A stretch of 64,000 bases of DNA from Candidatus Alistipes intestinigallinarum (GCA_019115745.1 DXDA01000056.1:62001-126000), one strand, 5' to 3'; numbered from the stretch's first letter, positions 24,558-33,267 are shown. Translations and numbers: made by a program. Notes: a model not told the origin generated them from the letters alone.

Positions 24558-24719
24558 ATGAAGAGAACTTACCAGCCTTCGCGTCGGAAGCGGATCAACA
24601 AGCATGGTTTCCGTGCTCGTATGGCAACGGCCAACGGCCGCAAGGTGCTGGCAGCGCGCCGCGCAAAGGGCCGCAAGAAGCTGACCGTATCGGACGAGTC
24701 GACGTTCAAGTACGCGTAA
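24558..24719 (+). CDS. rpmH: Large ribosomal subunit protein bL34
   Basis: bL34 is a small basic protein of the 50S subunit. The 53-residue sequence [18 protein letters not shown]...[16 protein letters not shown] is diagnostic. An in-frame ATG two codons upstream (24552) is also possible; I chose 24558 because the family starts with MKRT. The gene stands alone with its own promoter and terminator, away from rnpA (5.6 kb). Confidence 0.95.
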   Translation: MKRTYQPSRRKRINKHGFRARMATANGRKVLAARRAKGRKKLTVSDESTFKYA

Positions 24720-24738
24720 GTTTCCGGAAGAAAGATTT

Positions 24739-24768
24739 AAGGCCGACTTTTTTAAGTCGGCCTTCTTT
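24739..24768 (+). terminator. Terminator of rpmH
   Basis: An 11-bp stem, AAGGCCGACTT (24739-24749) and AAGTCGGCCTT (24754-24764), encloses TTTT and is followed by a short T-rich tail. Its 9-base core equals that of the terminator at 5272-5295. Confidence 0.8.
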
Positions 24769-24809
24769 CGTTGGAGGAGTTTGTTTTCCCTGAAACCAAG
24801 AATCGTTCC

Positions 24810-25334
24810 ATGACAGAAGCGCATCAAACCATCGGTCCGATTACACTTCGTCGGGCTGGGGAGTCCGATATTCCGCTGATCCGTCAGGTTGCCGATGTTG
24901 CCTTTCCGGCCACCTATCGGGAGATTCTGACCCCCGCCCAGCTCGATTATATGATGGCATGGATGTACTCCGAGGAGAGCCTCCGGGAGCAGTTCCGCGA
25001 GGGGCATTGTTTCTACCTGGCTTTTGAGGGCGACGATCCGGTGGGCTACGTGTCGGTCGAGCGGCAGGGGGAGCGCCTTTTCCACCTGCAGAAGATCTAC
25101 GTGCTGCCCGAAGCCCAAGGTCGGGGCGTCGGCCGGCGTCTTTTCGAACAAGCCGTGGAGCATGTCCGGATGAACTGCCCGGGTCCCTGCCGCATGGAGT
25201 TGAATGTCAACCGTCACAATCGGGCGTTGCACTTCTACGAACGGATGGGGATGCGTTGCCTGCGCGAAGGGGATTTCCCGATCGGCGAGGGCTTTTATAT
25301 GAATGACTACATCATGGGGTTGGACTTTGCATAA
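24810..25334 (+). CDS. GNAT family N-acetyltransferase
   Basis: This 174-residue cytoplasmic acetyltransferase has the GNAT fold: an N-terminal RRAGESDIPLIRQVADVAF, the acetyl-CoA-binding motif A KIYVLPEAQGRGVGRRLFE (Q-x-x-G-x-G) and the C-terminal ELNVNRHNRALHFYERMGM. The substrate cannot be predicted, though the last motif (N-x-x-A-x-x-F-Y) is typical of small-molecule or peptide N-acetyltransferases. The ATG at 24810 is preferred over an upstream TTG (24771) that lies next to the rpmH terminator. Confidence 0.88.
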   Translation: MTEAHQTIGPITLRRAGESDIPLIRQVADVAFPATYREILTPAQLDYMMAWMYSEESLREQFREGHCFYLAFEGDDPVGYVSVERQGERLFHLQKIYVLPEAQGRGVGRRLFEQAVEHVRMNCPGPCRMELNVNRHNRALHFYERMGMRCLREGDFPIGEGFYMNDYIMGLDFA

Positions 25335-25377
25335 CCGGCGGACACATATTGTCGACCGACGTCTCCCCGGCATACGA

Positions 25378-25408
25378 AAAAGCGGAACTGTCTGACAGTT
25401 CCGCTTTT
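25378..25408. terminator. Terminator after the GNAT gene
   Basis: A 13-bp stem, AAAAGCGGAACTG (25378-25390) and CAGTTCCGCTTTT (25396-25408), has the loop TCTGA and A/T ends in both directions. Confidence 0.85.
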
Positions 25409-25414
25409 CATATA

Positions 25415-25598
25415 CCTCCGACCTCTCCGCAGTTATACCTCGGGGCCATTTTCGCCTATCCTCCGACCTCTCCGCGGTCATGCCTCGGGCTTCTTTTCAT
25501 ATATTTTCCGGCGTCTTCCTCCGGTTTTTCCCTTTTTTCTTCTGTCTCTCCTCCTCCTCTTCTCTTCTTCCTCCCTCTCTCCTCTTGCCCCCCCCCGG
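25415..25598. repeat. 45-bp tandem repeat and polypyrimidine tract with C9
   Basis: Two copies of a 45-base unit (25415-25459 and 25460-25504) share a 30-base core starting CCTCCGACCTCTCCGC, with three differences. They are followed by a pyrimidine tract (about 25526-25587) and nine C residues at 25588-25596, next to the DUF4924 stop. The minus-strand transcript would carry G9 followed by GA-rich RNA. No gene is supported here. Confidence 0.75.
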
Positions 25599-26165
25599 CT
25601 ATGCCTCCGGGTCGTTTTTGAAGAGGTCGATTTCACCCCGCTCGACCTTTCCGTAGAGATCGGCCAATTCGGCAATCACCGGCGAGATGAACTCCAGCGT
25701 GTCGGTGACGGCCGATTTGTCCCCTTCGCCCTTGATGCGGTAGAGCATGGCGGCGTAGAGAGCCCGGAAACAGAGTTCGGTGTCGCTCATGCCGGGATTC
25801 CCGATCACGGCTCGCAGCCGCGGCAGTTCGGGTTCGAGCCGCGCAAACGTACGGCGGTAATGCTCCCCGACGGGCAGCTTCATCAATTGGAGATGGAGGT
25901 CGTGCAGGTCCTGAATCAGATGCAGCGTGTGTTCCAGATGCCCCTTCTCCTCCTTGCCCTCCTGTTGGAGCAGGTTTGCCAGGTCGAAGTACCAGAGCAG
26001 GAAGATGTGCTTCTGCTCCTCGGCAATATCCTTGCGGGGTGCGATCAGGGTCGAGAAGATGGCCTCGGGACTGAACTGCAGGGCCCGTAACAGATCCTCC
26101 AACTGCCACAGATAGAGAATGTATTCGGCGATATTCTCGCGCCGTTTGGCTTTGGCAATATCCAT
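25599..26165 (-). CDS. DUF4924 family protein
   Basis: This 188-residue soluble, helical protein matches DUF4924, a Bacteroidales family of unknown function (opening IAKAKRRENIAEYILYLWQLEDLLRA). It has no signal peptide or membrane segment and is rich in Leu/Glu helices; the second half contains DTELCFRALYAAMLYRIKGEG. It follows the PiT phosphate transporter gene on the same strand after a purine-rich (mRNA sense) 94-base spacer. The ATG is preceded directly by AAAAAATAAACAAC, an A-rich initiation context shared with the lipoprotein gene at 60196. Confidence 0.85.
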   Translation of the reverse strand: MDIAKAKRRENIAEYILYLWQLEDLLRALQFSPEAIFSTLIAPRKDIAEEQKHIFLLWYFDLANLLQQEGKEEKGHLEHTLHLIQDLHDLHLQLMKLPVGEHYRRTFARLEPELPRLRAVIGNPGMSDTELCFRALYAAMLYRIKGEGDKSAVTDTLEFISPVIAELADLYGKVERGEIDLFKNDPEA

Positions 26166-26259
26166 GTTGTTTATTTTTTACCCATTTCTTTCGTCTCCCG
26201 CCTTCTGTCTTCTGCGTCTTTTCCCTCTTTCCTGCCGCCACTTGCTCCTCCTCCGCACG

Positions 26260-28485
26260 CTATTTGATCCAGGTTTTGGGTCCCGGGAGGTGCTTGAGGA
26301 AGTATTGCTGGGACTTGAGCAGGTTGCGCGACTGAAGCACCATGTTCTTGGTCTCGGTCAGAATCGTGAGGTAGAGCATCGAGGCCTTGGTATTGGACTT
26401 GGCCTCGTTGATTCGAGTCAATTCGGACTTGATGGCTTCGGCGATCGACTCGAAGAGCTGGTCGCGCATCGTGAGTACGGTTTCGATTTCGGAGAAGTCG
26501 CCCTCGCGCAGCATGAGGTTGATGCGGCGGTAGATGGCCTCCACGTCGTCGTTAATCGACATCAGGTCGCGGGTCTGCTCCATGGAGAGACCTTCGTGGT
26601 TGTTGTCGATGTGCTCGAATGCCGGTCGGGTGATGTGCATCAGGGCTTTGGTCATCTCGTTGAGGTAGTCGACGACCTGTACGTAGTAGTGTGCGGTGTT
26701 GACATCCTCGCCCTGGAGCTTCTTGAGGGTCGGCAGCAGCGAGTATTTGCGCTCCCGGGAGTGGTAGAAGAGGTCGTTCGACTCCTTGACCATGTCGCGG
26801 AGGACCTTTCGGTTCTCCTTGAATACGGCGATGAGCGTGCGGTCGTAGATCTTCGTGGCGGACTCCATCGTTGCGCATACCTCGTCACGGAGGTCCGCGA
26901 TGATATCCTCGTTGGTTTTGATCTGCTGGCGCTCGGAGGCGGTCGTTTTGTCTTTCTTGAGGAAGTTGCTGTGGACGAGCATCCATCCGCAGAGGATGGT
27001 GATGACGATGAAGGCGGGGGTTCCACCGTAGATCAGGGCAAACCCGACGACCAGTGCGATGAAGAATCCTCCCAGTGCGGTGATGAACCACCCGGCGACG
27101 ACGGTCATGACGCCGGAGATGCGGTATACGGCGCTTTCACGCCCCCATGCGCGGTCGGCGAGCGACGAACCCATGGCGACCATGAAGCAGACGTAGGTGG
27201 TCGAAAGGGGGAGTTTGAGCGAGGTAGCCATGGCGATCAGCAGGGCCGAGGTGGTAAGGTTGACCGTGGCGCGAATCATGTCGTAGGGAGCTCCGCTGTG
27301 CTCGACATCCTCGAATTCGAAGCGGCGGGAGATCGCCTCCCGGGCCTTCGGGGGGATGATCCGCTCGATTCCCGCATTGATGTTGAGTGCAGCGCGTACG
27401 ATCGTGCGGGAGAAGAGCGACGAACCGTACTGTTCCTGTCCTTCGTCGCCCTGCGCCGAGAGCGAGAGTTCGGTTTCGGTGACGTGCATGGCCTTCTTGG
27501 AGGTCCAGAGCGTGAGGATCATCATGGCTCCGGCCGCGAGCAGGATGAGGAAATTCGCGGGGACGTTTTCGTTGAGGGCCTCCATGAGCATTCCGGCGTC
27601 TCCGGAGTGTCGGGCGATGGAGTATGCGTCGAATCCGGCCACGGGTACGCCGATGAAGTTGACGAGGTCATTCCCTGCGAATGCGAGGGCCAGGGCGAAG
27701 GTTCCGGAGAGGATCGTGATGCGGAGGATGTTGATTTTGAGTCGCTGGATGAAGAAGAGTACCAGCGAACATACGACCCAGCAGATGAAGATGGCGAGGA
27801 GCAGGTGGCTGTCGATCCACTGGATGAAGGCGTGCCCTGCGAGGATGGACTTCAGGCCCTTGAACACGGCGAAATAGACGATAGCCGTGAGCGAGGCACC
27901 GCACCAGAGGGCTCCGTAGCGGTGGAAGATCGCGGTGTATCGGAACGAGAAGATGAGCCGCGAGATGTACATGACGATGGTACCGCAGGTGAATGCGATG
28001 ACCACGGAGAGGAGGATCGCGGAGACGATACCCATCGCCCGGGAGGTGTTAATGTACTGTCCGAGGGTTGTGATGCCTTGTGCGGGGTCGTTCGAGATCT
28101 TGTAGATGGATACGGCGATGGCGGATCCCAGGAGACAGAAGATGAGCGATACGGTCGTCGAAGTGGGGAGTCCCCAGGAGTTGTAGAGGTCGAGAAGAAT
28201 GACGTTTGCGAACATGACGCCGAGGTAGAGCATCATCACCTCGTGGAAGGAGAAGAGTCCGGGGTTGAACATGCCGCTTCGTGCGACCTCCATCATGCCG
28301 CTGGATGTCACGACACCGATGATGATACCGAATGAGGCGACTGCGAGGATGACTTTCATGGGGGCGGCCTTCGAGCCGATTGCGGAATTCAGGAAGTTTA
28401 CGGCGTCGTTTGTCACGCCGACAAAGAGTCCGGAAACTGCGAGAATACCCAGAATCCCGACGATGAAGGTGTAGATGTCACTCAT
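26260..28485 (-). CDS. PiT-family inorganic phosphate transporter with PhoU-like tail
   Basis: The 741-residue inner-membrane protein has the two PiT signature repeats: GVTNDAVNFLNSAIGSKAA near the N-terminus and FAGNDLVNFIGVPVAG in the middle, each within blocks of membrane helices (about 11-12 in total). The C-terminal 230 residues are soluble and helical and resemble a PhoU/DUF47 regulatory domain, as in long Bacteroidetes PiT proteins. It would import phosphate with H+ or Na+. It has a -7 promoter box 26 bases upstream of the ATG and is followed by DUF4924. Confidence 0.92.
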   Translation of the reverse strand: MSDIYTFIVGILGILAVSGLFVGVTNDAVNFLNSAIGSKAAPMKVILAVASFGIIIGVVTSSGMMEVARSGMFNPGLFSFHEVMMLYLGVMFANVILLDLYNSWGLPTSTTVSLIFCLLGSAIAVSIYKISNDPAQGITTLGQYINTSRAMGIVSAILLSVVIAFTCGTIVMYISRLIFSFRYTAIFHRYGALWCGASLTAIVYFAVFKGLKSILAGHAFIQWIDSHLLLAIFICWVVCSLVLFFIQRLKINILRITILSGTFALALAFAGNDLVNFIGVPVAGFDAYSIARHSGDAGMLMEALNENVPANFLILLAAGAMMILTLWTSKKAMHVTETELSLSAQGDEGQEQYGSSLFSRTIVRAALNINAGIERIIPPKAREAISRRFEFEDVEHSGAPYDMIRATVNLTTSALLIAMATSLKLPLSTTYVCFMVAMGSSLADRAWGRESAVYRISGVMTVVAGWFITALGGFFIALVVGFALIYGGTPAFIVITILCGWMLVHSNFLKKDKTTASERQQIKTNEDIIADLRDEVCATMESATKIYDRTLIAVFKENRKVLRDMVKESNDLFYHSRERKYSLLPTLKKLQGEDVNTAHYYVQVVDYLNEMTKALMHITRPAFEHIDNNHEGLSMEQTRDLMSINDDVEAIYRRINLMLREGDFSEIETVLTMRDQLFESIAEAIKSELTRINEAKSNTKASMLYLTILTETKNMVLQSRNLLKSQQYFLKHLPGPKTWIK

Positions 28486-28510
28486 GCTGAAATTCAGTGC
28501 AAATGCTGAA

Positions 28511-28518
28511 CAAATTTA
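28511..28518 (-). promoter_or_regulatory. -7 promoter box of the PiT transporter gene
   Basis: The minus strand reads TAAATTTG, a perfect TAnnTTTG match, giving a leader of about 19 bases to the ATG at 28485. Confidence 0.6.
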
Positions 28519-28640
28519 CTTGAAATTTCCCGATGAAACGGGATCGACACCGAATGTTAACATTAATTTAACGTGACCTTGTCCGAAATCTCCTCTGGAG
28601 GGGCATTCCGGGACCTCGGATTCGGACGCCCCGCCCCTTG

Positions 28641-28728
28641 AAAACGGACTTGCCCGCCTGAAAAACGGCGGACGCTGCAAAAACGAGACGAGCCCCATTC
28701 AAAAACGAGCCGGGCCGCCTGAAAAGGG
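28641..28728. repeat. Degenerate ~20-bp A-run repeats downstream of the EF-G2 gene
   Basis: Runs of AAAA(A)CG(G/A) recur at 28641, 28661, 28679 and 28701, with a related GAAAAGG at 28721, spaced 18-22 bases apart and separated by GC-rich segments. On the minus strand each gives CGTTTTT. The array lies between the EF-G2 terminator and the PiT promoter; no gene is present. Confidence 0.5.
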
Positions 28729-28738
28729 GGCCCGGCTC
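28701..28738 (-). terminator. Terminator of the EF-G2-like gene
   Basis: The stem GAGCCGGGC (28707-28715) and GCCCGGCTC (28730-28738), read on the minus strand, is followed by GTTTTT. It lies 30 bases after the gene's stop codon. Confidence 0.8.
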
Positions 28739-28767
28739 TGTGACTTTCGTCCGATACGGCGAGGAGG

Positions 28768-30924
28768 TTACTCTTCGTCGGTATCGGTGTATGCCTTGAG
28801 CAGTTTGTCCTGAACGTCCGCGGGCACCTGCTCGTAGGAGGAGAACTTCATGGTGTAGGTGGCCGATCCGGATGTCAGCGACGAGAGGGTCGTCGAGTAG
28901 CGGTAGAGCTCGGCCAGCGGAACGAGGGCGTTCAGGCGGTCGAATCCCTTGTCGGACTCCATGCCGGCAATCATGGCGCGGCGGTTCTGCAGGTCGCTCA
29001 TCACGGCTCCCATGTACTCGCTCGGGACGAGGACCTCGACGTTGTAGATCGGCTCCATGATCTTGGGCCCTGCGTTGCGGAACGCCTCCTTGAAGGCGTT
29101 TCGGGCGGCGAGTTTGAAGGAGATTTCGTTCGAGTCCACCGGGTGCATCTTGCCGTCGTAGATGATGACGCGGATGTCGCGGGCGTAGGAACCCGTGAGC
29201 GGCCCCTCGTCCATCTTCTCCATGATACCCTTGAGGATGGCGGGCATGAAGCGTGCGTCGATGGCTCCGCCGACGATCGCCGAGTAGAACTGGAGTTTTC
29301 CGCCCCAGGCGAGGTCGTACTCCTCCTTGGTCTTGACGTTGACCGCCATGTCGCCCTTTCCGGGCACCTTGTAGTTCTTCGGTTCGGGGATTCCCTCGTA
29401 GTAGGGTTCGATGATCATGTGGACCTCGCCGAACTGCCCGGCGCCGCCCGACTGCTTCTTGTGGCGGTAGTCGGCCTGTGCGACCTTGGTGATGGTTTCG
29501 CGGTAGGGAATCTTCGGTGCGATGTACTCGTAGGGGAGTTTGTTCTCCTTCTCGATGCGCGAGCGGAGGATGTTCAGATGGTGCTCGCCCTGACCCTGGA
29601 TAATGGTCTGCTTCAACTCCTTGGAGTATTCGACCAGAATCGTCGGGTCTTCGAACTTGGCGTCGTTGAGCAGCTTGCCGAGCTTCTCCTCGTCGCTCTG
29701 CTCCTTGCACTTGATGGCTGCGCGGTAGCGCGGTTCGGGGAATACGATGGGCTCGATCGAGACGGGCGCAGCCGCTGCGGAGAGGGTGTCGTTCGTGCGC
29801 GTACCCTTGAGTTTGACGGTACAGCCGATGTCACCCGCGGAGAGTTCGGTGACCTTGATGCGGTTCTTTCCGGCTACGGCGAAGAGCTGCGAGAGCTTCT
29901 CCTTGTTTCCGGTGCGGGTATTGACGAGTTCGGTGCCCTCGGTGATCTTGCCGCGGATGACGCGGAAGTAGGAGATCTCACCGATGTGCTGTTCGACCTG
30001 GCTCTTGAAGACGAACGCCACGGCGGGAGCCGTTTCGTCGGCGGTGATCTCTTCGCCTTCGGTCGAGAGGAATGCGGGGGCCTTCAGCGGTCCGGGCGCG
30101 ACGTTGATGATGAACTCCATGAGCCGTTTGGTTCCGATGTCCCGTTTTCCGCTGGCGCAGAAGATGGGCATCACCTCGCGTCTGGAGACTCCGATCTTCA
30201 GTCCGGCCCGGATGTCGTCCTGGGTCAGCGTACCCTTGTCGAAATAGAGCTCCATGAGGGCCTCGTCGTGTTCGGCGGCCATTTCGACGAGCTCCTTGTT
30301 GAGTTCCATCGCCTTTTCCATCTCCTCGGCGGGGATTTCGAGCTCTTCGCGGTGACCGTCGTTGTCCTTGAAGCGGTACATCTTCATGAGCAGCACGTCG
30401 ATGAATGCATTGAATTCGGGACCCTGATTGACGGGATACTGCACGATGACGGGTTTTACGCGCGAAGCGGCCTTGATGGATTCGAACGTGGCTTCGAAGC
30501 TGGCCTTGTCAGCGTCTAGCTGATTGATGACACCGATGACGGGTTTCTGGAGCAAACGGGCGTAGCGGGCCTGGATTTCGCTTCCGACCTCCCATCCGTT
30601 CTGGGCATTGAAGAGGAATACGCCGACGTCACCGACCTTGAACGCCGAGAAGAGACTTCCGCAGAAGTCGTCGGATCCCGGGCAGTCGATGATATTGAGT
30701 TTGCGGTCCATGAATTCGGTGAAGAGGATCGTGGAATAGATCGAGCGTTTGTATTCGTGCTCGATATCCGTGTTGTCCGAGAGCGTGTTGTTGGTCTCGA
30801 TACTACCCCTGCGGTCGATGACTTTCCCCTCAAAGGCCATCGCTTCGGCAAGGGTAGTTTTACCCGTGCCGGGAGCACCGATGAGGACGATGTTCTTGAT
30901 CTCTTTGGCTGAATAGTTTTTCAT
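28768..30924 (-). CDS. EF-G paralogue (EF-G2-like) with altered GTPase motifs
   Basis: The 718-residue protein has the EF-G domain order (G domain, II, III, IV, V), but its GTPase motifs differ from canonical EF-G. The P-loop is GAPGTGKTT (residues 16-24), switch II reads DCPGSDD (80-86) with Ser84 in place of the catalytic His, and the specificity motif is NQLD (134-137) instead of NKxD. Domain IV is intact (KKQSGGAGQFGEV). A gut Bacteroides paralogue, EF-G2, is reported to support translocation without GTP hydrolysis; this gene looks like the same group. The canonical EF-G is not in this window. It stands alone with its own terminator. Confidence 0.9.
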   Translation of the reverse strand: MKNYSAKEIKNIVLIGAPGTGKTTLAEAMAFEGKVIDRRGSIETNNTLSDNTDIEHEYKRSIYSTILFTEFMDRKLNIIDCPGSDDFCGSLFSAFKVGDVGVFLFNAQNGWEVGSEIQARYARLLQKPVIGVINQLDADKASFEATFESIKAASRVKPVIVQYPVNQGPEFNAFIDVLLMKMYRFKDNDGHREELEIPAEEMEKAMELNKELVEMAAEHDEALMELYFDKGTLTQDDIRAGLKIGVSRREVMPIFCASGKRDIGTKRLMEFIINVAPGPLKAPAFLSTEGEEITADETAPAVAFVFKSQVEQHIGEISYFRVIRGKITEGTELVNTRTGNKEKLSQLFAVAGKNRIKVTELSAGDIGCTVKLKGTRTNDTLSAAAAPVSIEPIVFPEPRYRAAIKCKEQSDEEKLGKLLNDAKFEDPTILVEYSKELKQTIIQGQGEHHLNILRSRIEKENKLPYEYIAPKIPYRETITKVAQADYRHKKQSGGAGQFGEVHMIIEPYYEGIPEPKNYKVPGKGDMAVNVKTKEEYDLAWGGKLQFYSAIVGGAIDARFMPAILKGIMEKMDEGPLTGSYARDIRVIIYDGKMHPVDSNEISFKLAARNAFKEAFRNAGPKIMEPIYNVEVLVPSEYMGAVMSDLQNRRAMIAGMESDKGFDRLNALVPLAELYRYSTTLSSLTSGSATYTMKFSSYEQVPADVQDKLLKAYTDTDEE

Positions 30925-31048
30925 ATCCCGAATAGTTTTAGGTTTTGGTCTGTTTCGGTTGACGCAAACCGGGGCCCGGGGGCCGATCGTTTTTTTGCGC
31001 GACTATAAATATACGAAATAATCGGGAAAAACAACTTTCGGGGATGAA

Positions 31049-31073
31049 AAAATCGCCTTTGCTGGGCGATTTT
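31049..31073. terminator. Terminator after the SGNH hydrolase gene
   Basis: The stem AAAATCGCC (31049-31057) and GGCGATTTT (31065-31073), with a 7-base loop, lies 23 bases after the stop of the SGNH gene and yields a T-run on the minus strand. Confidence 0.8.
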
Positions 31074-31096
31074 CGTGACTTTGGCCGGGCCGTCGG

Positions 31097-31774
31097 CTAC
31101 CGCTTTGTCGATTGGTAGGGTTCGAGTGCCGGGGCGATCACCTGCTCCATGACGTCGTATCCCGCACGGGTGGGGTGTACGCCGTCGCGGGTGTATTCGG
31201 CCCGCATCGAGCCGTCCTCGGCCGCGAGAGCCGGATGGTAGTCGACCCATCCGATTCCGCGCTCCAGGGCGTACTCGCGGAGCCGGGCATTCAGTTCACG
31301 GATCTTCTCGGGGACCTGCTCGACCTCGGGCCTCCAGCCGTATTTCCCGGCGGGGAGGACCGAACAGATGATGGGTTGAATCCGGGCCGCGAGGGCGAGT
31401 TCGGCCATCGAGACGATGTTTTCGACGATGTGCTCCATCTCGATCGGGCCGTTGTTGAGGGCCAGATCGTTGGTTCCGGAGAGGATCACCACGGCCTTCG
31501 GGTGGAGGTTGATGACGTCGGCGCGGAAGCGGCAGAGCATCTGCGAGGTGACCTGTCCGCTGATTCCGCGGCAGGCGAAGTTGTTTTCGGTGAAGAATTC
31601 GGGATGTGCGTCATCCCATCCGTCGGTGATGGAGTTTCCCATGAATACGACGTCGGGCGCCTTCTCCAGCCGGGCATTGGCCTCGGCATAGCGGCCGTAG
31701 TTGGCCCAATCCTTCGGTTGTGCGGCTGCAAACAGCGGGGCGGCGGCCAGCAGCGCGAAAAGTATCTTTTTCAT
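31097..31774 (-). CDS. Secreted SGNH/GDSL-type esterase
   Basis: This 225-residue protein has a signal peptide (MKKILFALLAAAPLFAAAQ) and all SGNH blocks: MGNSITDGW (block I, nucleophile Ser), GISGQVT (II), SGTNDLA (III) and DGVHPT (V, catalytic Asp/His). It is likely a periplasmic acetyl-esterase acting on glycans or peptidoglycan; the substrate is unknown. The ATG at 31774 starts the signal peptide. It follows pepP on the same strand with an 83-base gap. Confidence 0.88.
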   Translation of the reverse strand: MKKILFALLAAAPLFAAAQPKDWANYGRYAEANARLEKAPDVVFMGNSITDGWDDAHPEFFTENNFACRGISGQVTSQMLCRFRADVINLHPKAVVILSGTNDLALNNGPIEMEHIVENIVSMAELALAARIQPIICSVLPAGKYGWRPEVEQVPEKIRELNARLREYALERGIGWVDYHPALAAEDGSMRAEYTRDGVHPTRAGYDVMEQVIAPALEPYQSTKR

Positions 31775-31857
31775 CTTTATCGGATCGTTCTGTTTTTTTA
31801 CGTTTCGGGCGGCACCCGGGTCCCGGCTTTTAGCCGGCTCGGTCGCCCGTTTGTGGA

Positions 31858-33249
31858 TTATTTGCCGACGACGGCCTCCAGTTCTTCGACCGTTGCGGGG
31901 ATCTTGCGGTCTCCGAGGATGCGGCTGCCGGTCTCGGTGACGAGGATGTCGTCCTCGATGCGGATTCCGCCGAAATCGCGGTAGGCGTCCAGGGCGTCGT
32001 AGTCGACAATCCCCTTGTAAAGCCCTTCGGCGCGGCACTTGTCGATCAGGGCGGGGATGAAGTAGAGTCCCGGCTCATCGGTCATGACGGTTCCGGGTTC
32101 GAGCCTCCAGGCGGCGCGATAGACGCAGGTCCCGGACTGAGCGGCGCGTTCGGCGATCGTCGAGAAGTCGAACGAACGTTCGCCCATGGCCTCGCAGTCG
32201 TGCACGTCCATCCCCAATCCGTGCCCGAGTCCGTGGGGCATGAGCATCGTCATGGCTCCGGCCGCTACGGCATCGGCTGGCGACCCCTTGAGGATACCCA
32301 ACCCGACCAGCCCTTCGGCGAGAACCATGTAGGCGGCGTTGTGCACCTCGGTGTACATCATGTGGGGCTTGACGATGCGTGCTACGTGGTCGTGGGCCGC
32401 GAGGACGATGTTGTAAATATCCTTCTGTTTCTGGGTGAAGCGTCCGCTGACGGGATAGGTGCGGGTGTGGTCCGAGCAGTACCCTTCGATGCTTTCGCCT
32501 CCGGCGTCGCACAACAGCAGCCGACCCTCCTCCAGAACGCCTTCGGCATTGAGGTTGTGGAGCGTTTCGCCGTGCTGCGAGACGATCGAGGGGAACGATA
32601 CGCCCTGTCCGCACGACTTGGCCACCCCTTCGATGGCCCCTGCGATTTCGCGTTCGATGATCCCCGGGCGGCACATCTTCATGGCCAGCGTGTGCATGTC
32701 GTATCCGATGCGGAAGGCGCGCTCCATGGCTTCGATCTCCTCGGCGCTCTTCTTTTCGCGCATTTCGGCCACGGCGAACATCAGGTCGACGGACTTGTAG
32801 TCGTGCAGCGCTGCGGGTTTGATTCCGAGGAGTTCCGAGAGCTGGAGTTTGGTTTCGCCGCGATAGGGCGGCAGGTAGTGGATCTTGCGTCCGAGTGCGA
32901 TGGCCTTTCGGAGCCGGGCGGCGAGTTCGGCCATCGGGAAGGTGGCCGTCACGCCGACCTCGGCCCCCATTTCGCGGAGGGTGGGCTGAGGCCCGGTCCA
33001 GATGATGTCCTCGACGGTGAAGTCATCGCCGTAGAGGGCCTCCTCGCCGGAATCGGCATCGATGAGCCCGACGATGTCGGGGACATTCAGCCCGAAATAG
33101 TATCGGAACGAGGAGTCTTGCCGGAAATAGTAGGCGTTGTTGGGATAGTTGTTGGGCGAGAGGGGATTTCCGGGCAGGAGGATAATGCCCTCTCCGATTT
33201 TGGTGCGCAGCTCGCGGCGGCGAGCGGTATAGGTTTTGGCGGAAAACAT
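31858..33249 (-). CDS. pepP: Xaa-Pro aminopeptidase (M24B)
   Basis: This 463-residue metallopeptidase removes N-terminal residues before proline. It has the aminopeptidase P N-terminal domain (RRRELRTKIGEGIILLPGN) and the pita-bread catalytic domain with five metal ligands: Asp in LLCDAGGE, Asp in YCSDHTRTYP, His in PHGLGHGLG, Glu in TDEPGLYF and Glu in IRIEDD. The ATG at 33249 (MFSAKTY) was chosen because a -7 box (TATATTTG on the minus strand, 33275-33268) lies just upstream. Confidence 0.93.
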   Translation of the reverse strand: MFSAKTYTARRRELRTKIGEGIILLPGNPLSPNNYPNNAYYFRQDSSFRYYFGLNVPDIVGLIDADSGEEALYGDDFTVEDIIWTGPQPTLREMGAEVGVTATFPMAELAARLRKAIALGRKIHYLPPYRGETKLQLSELLGIKPAALHDYKSVDLMFAVAEMREKKSAEEIEAMERAFRIGYDMHTLAMKMCRPGIIEREIAGAIEGVAKSCGQGVSFPSIVSQHGETLHNLNAEGVLEEGRLLLCDAGGESIEGYCSDHTRTYPVSGRFTQKQKDIYNIVLAAHDHVARIVKPHMMYTEVHNAAYMVLAEGLVGLGILKGSPADAVAAGAMTMLMPHGLGHGLGMDVHDCEAMGERSFDFSTIAERAAQSGTCVYRAAWRLEPGTVMTDEPGLYFIPALIDKCRAEGLYKGIVDYDALDAYRDFGGIRIEDDILVTETGSRILGDRKIPATVEELEAVVGK

Positions 33250-33267
33250 AGTGCGTAGTGTTTTCCA

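Noticed and set aside
26119..28335. A 738-codon + strand frame
   Set aside because: It is antisense to the PiT transporter; Glu/Asp/Gly/Val-rich shadow translation with no domain.
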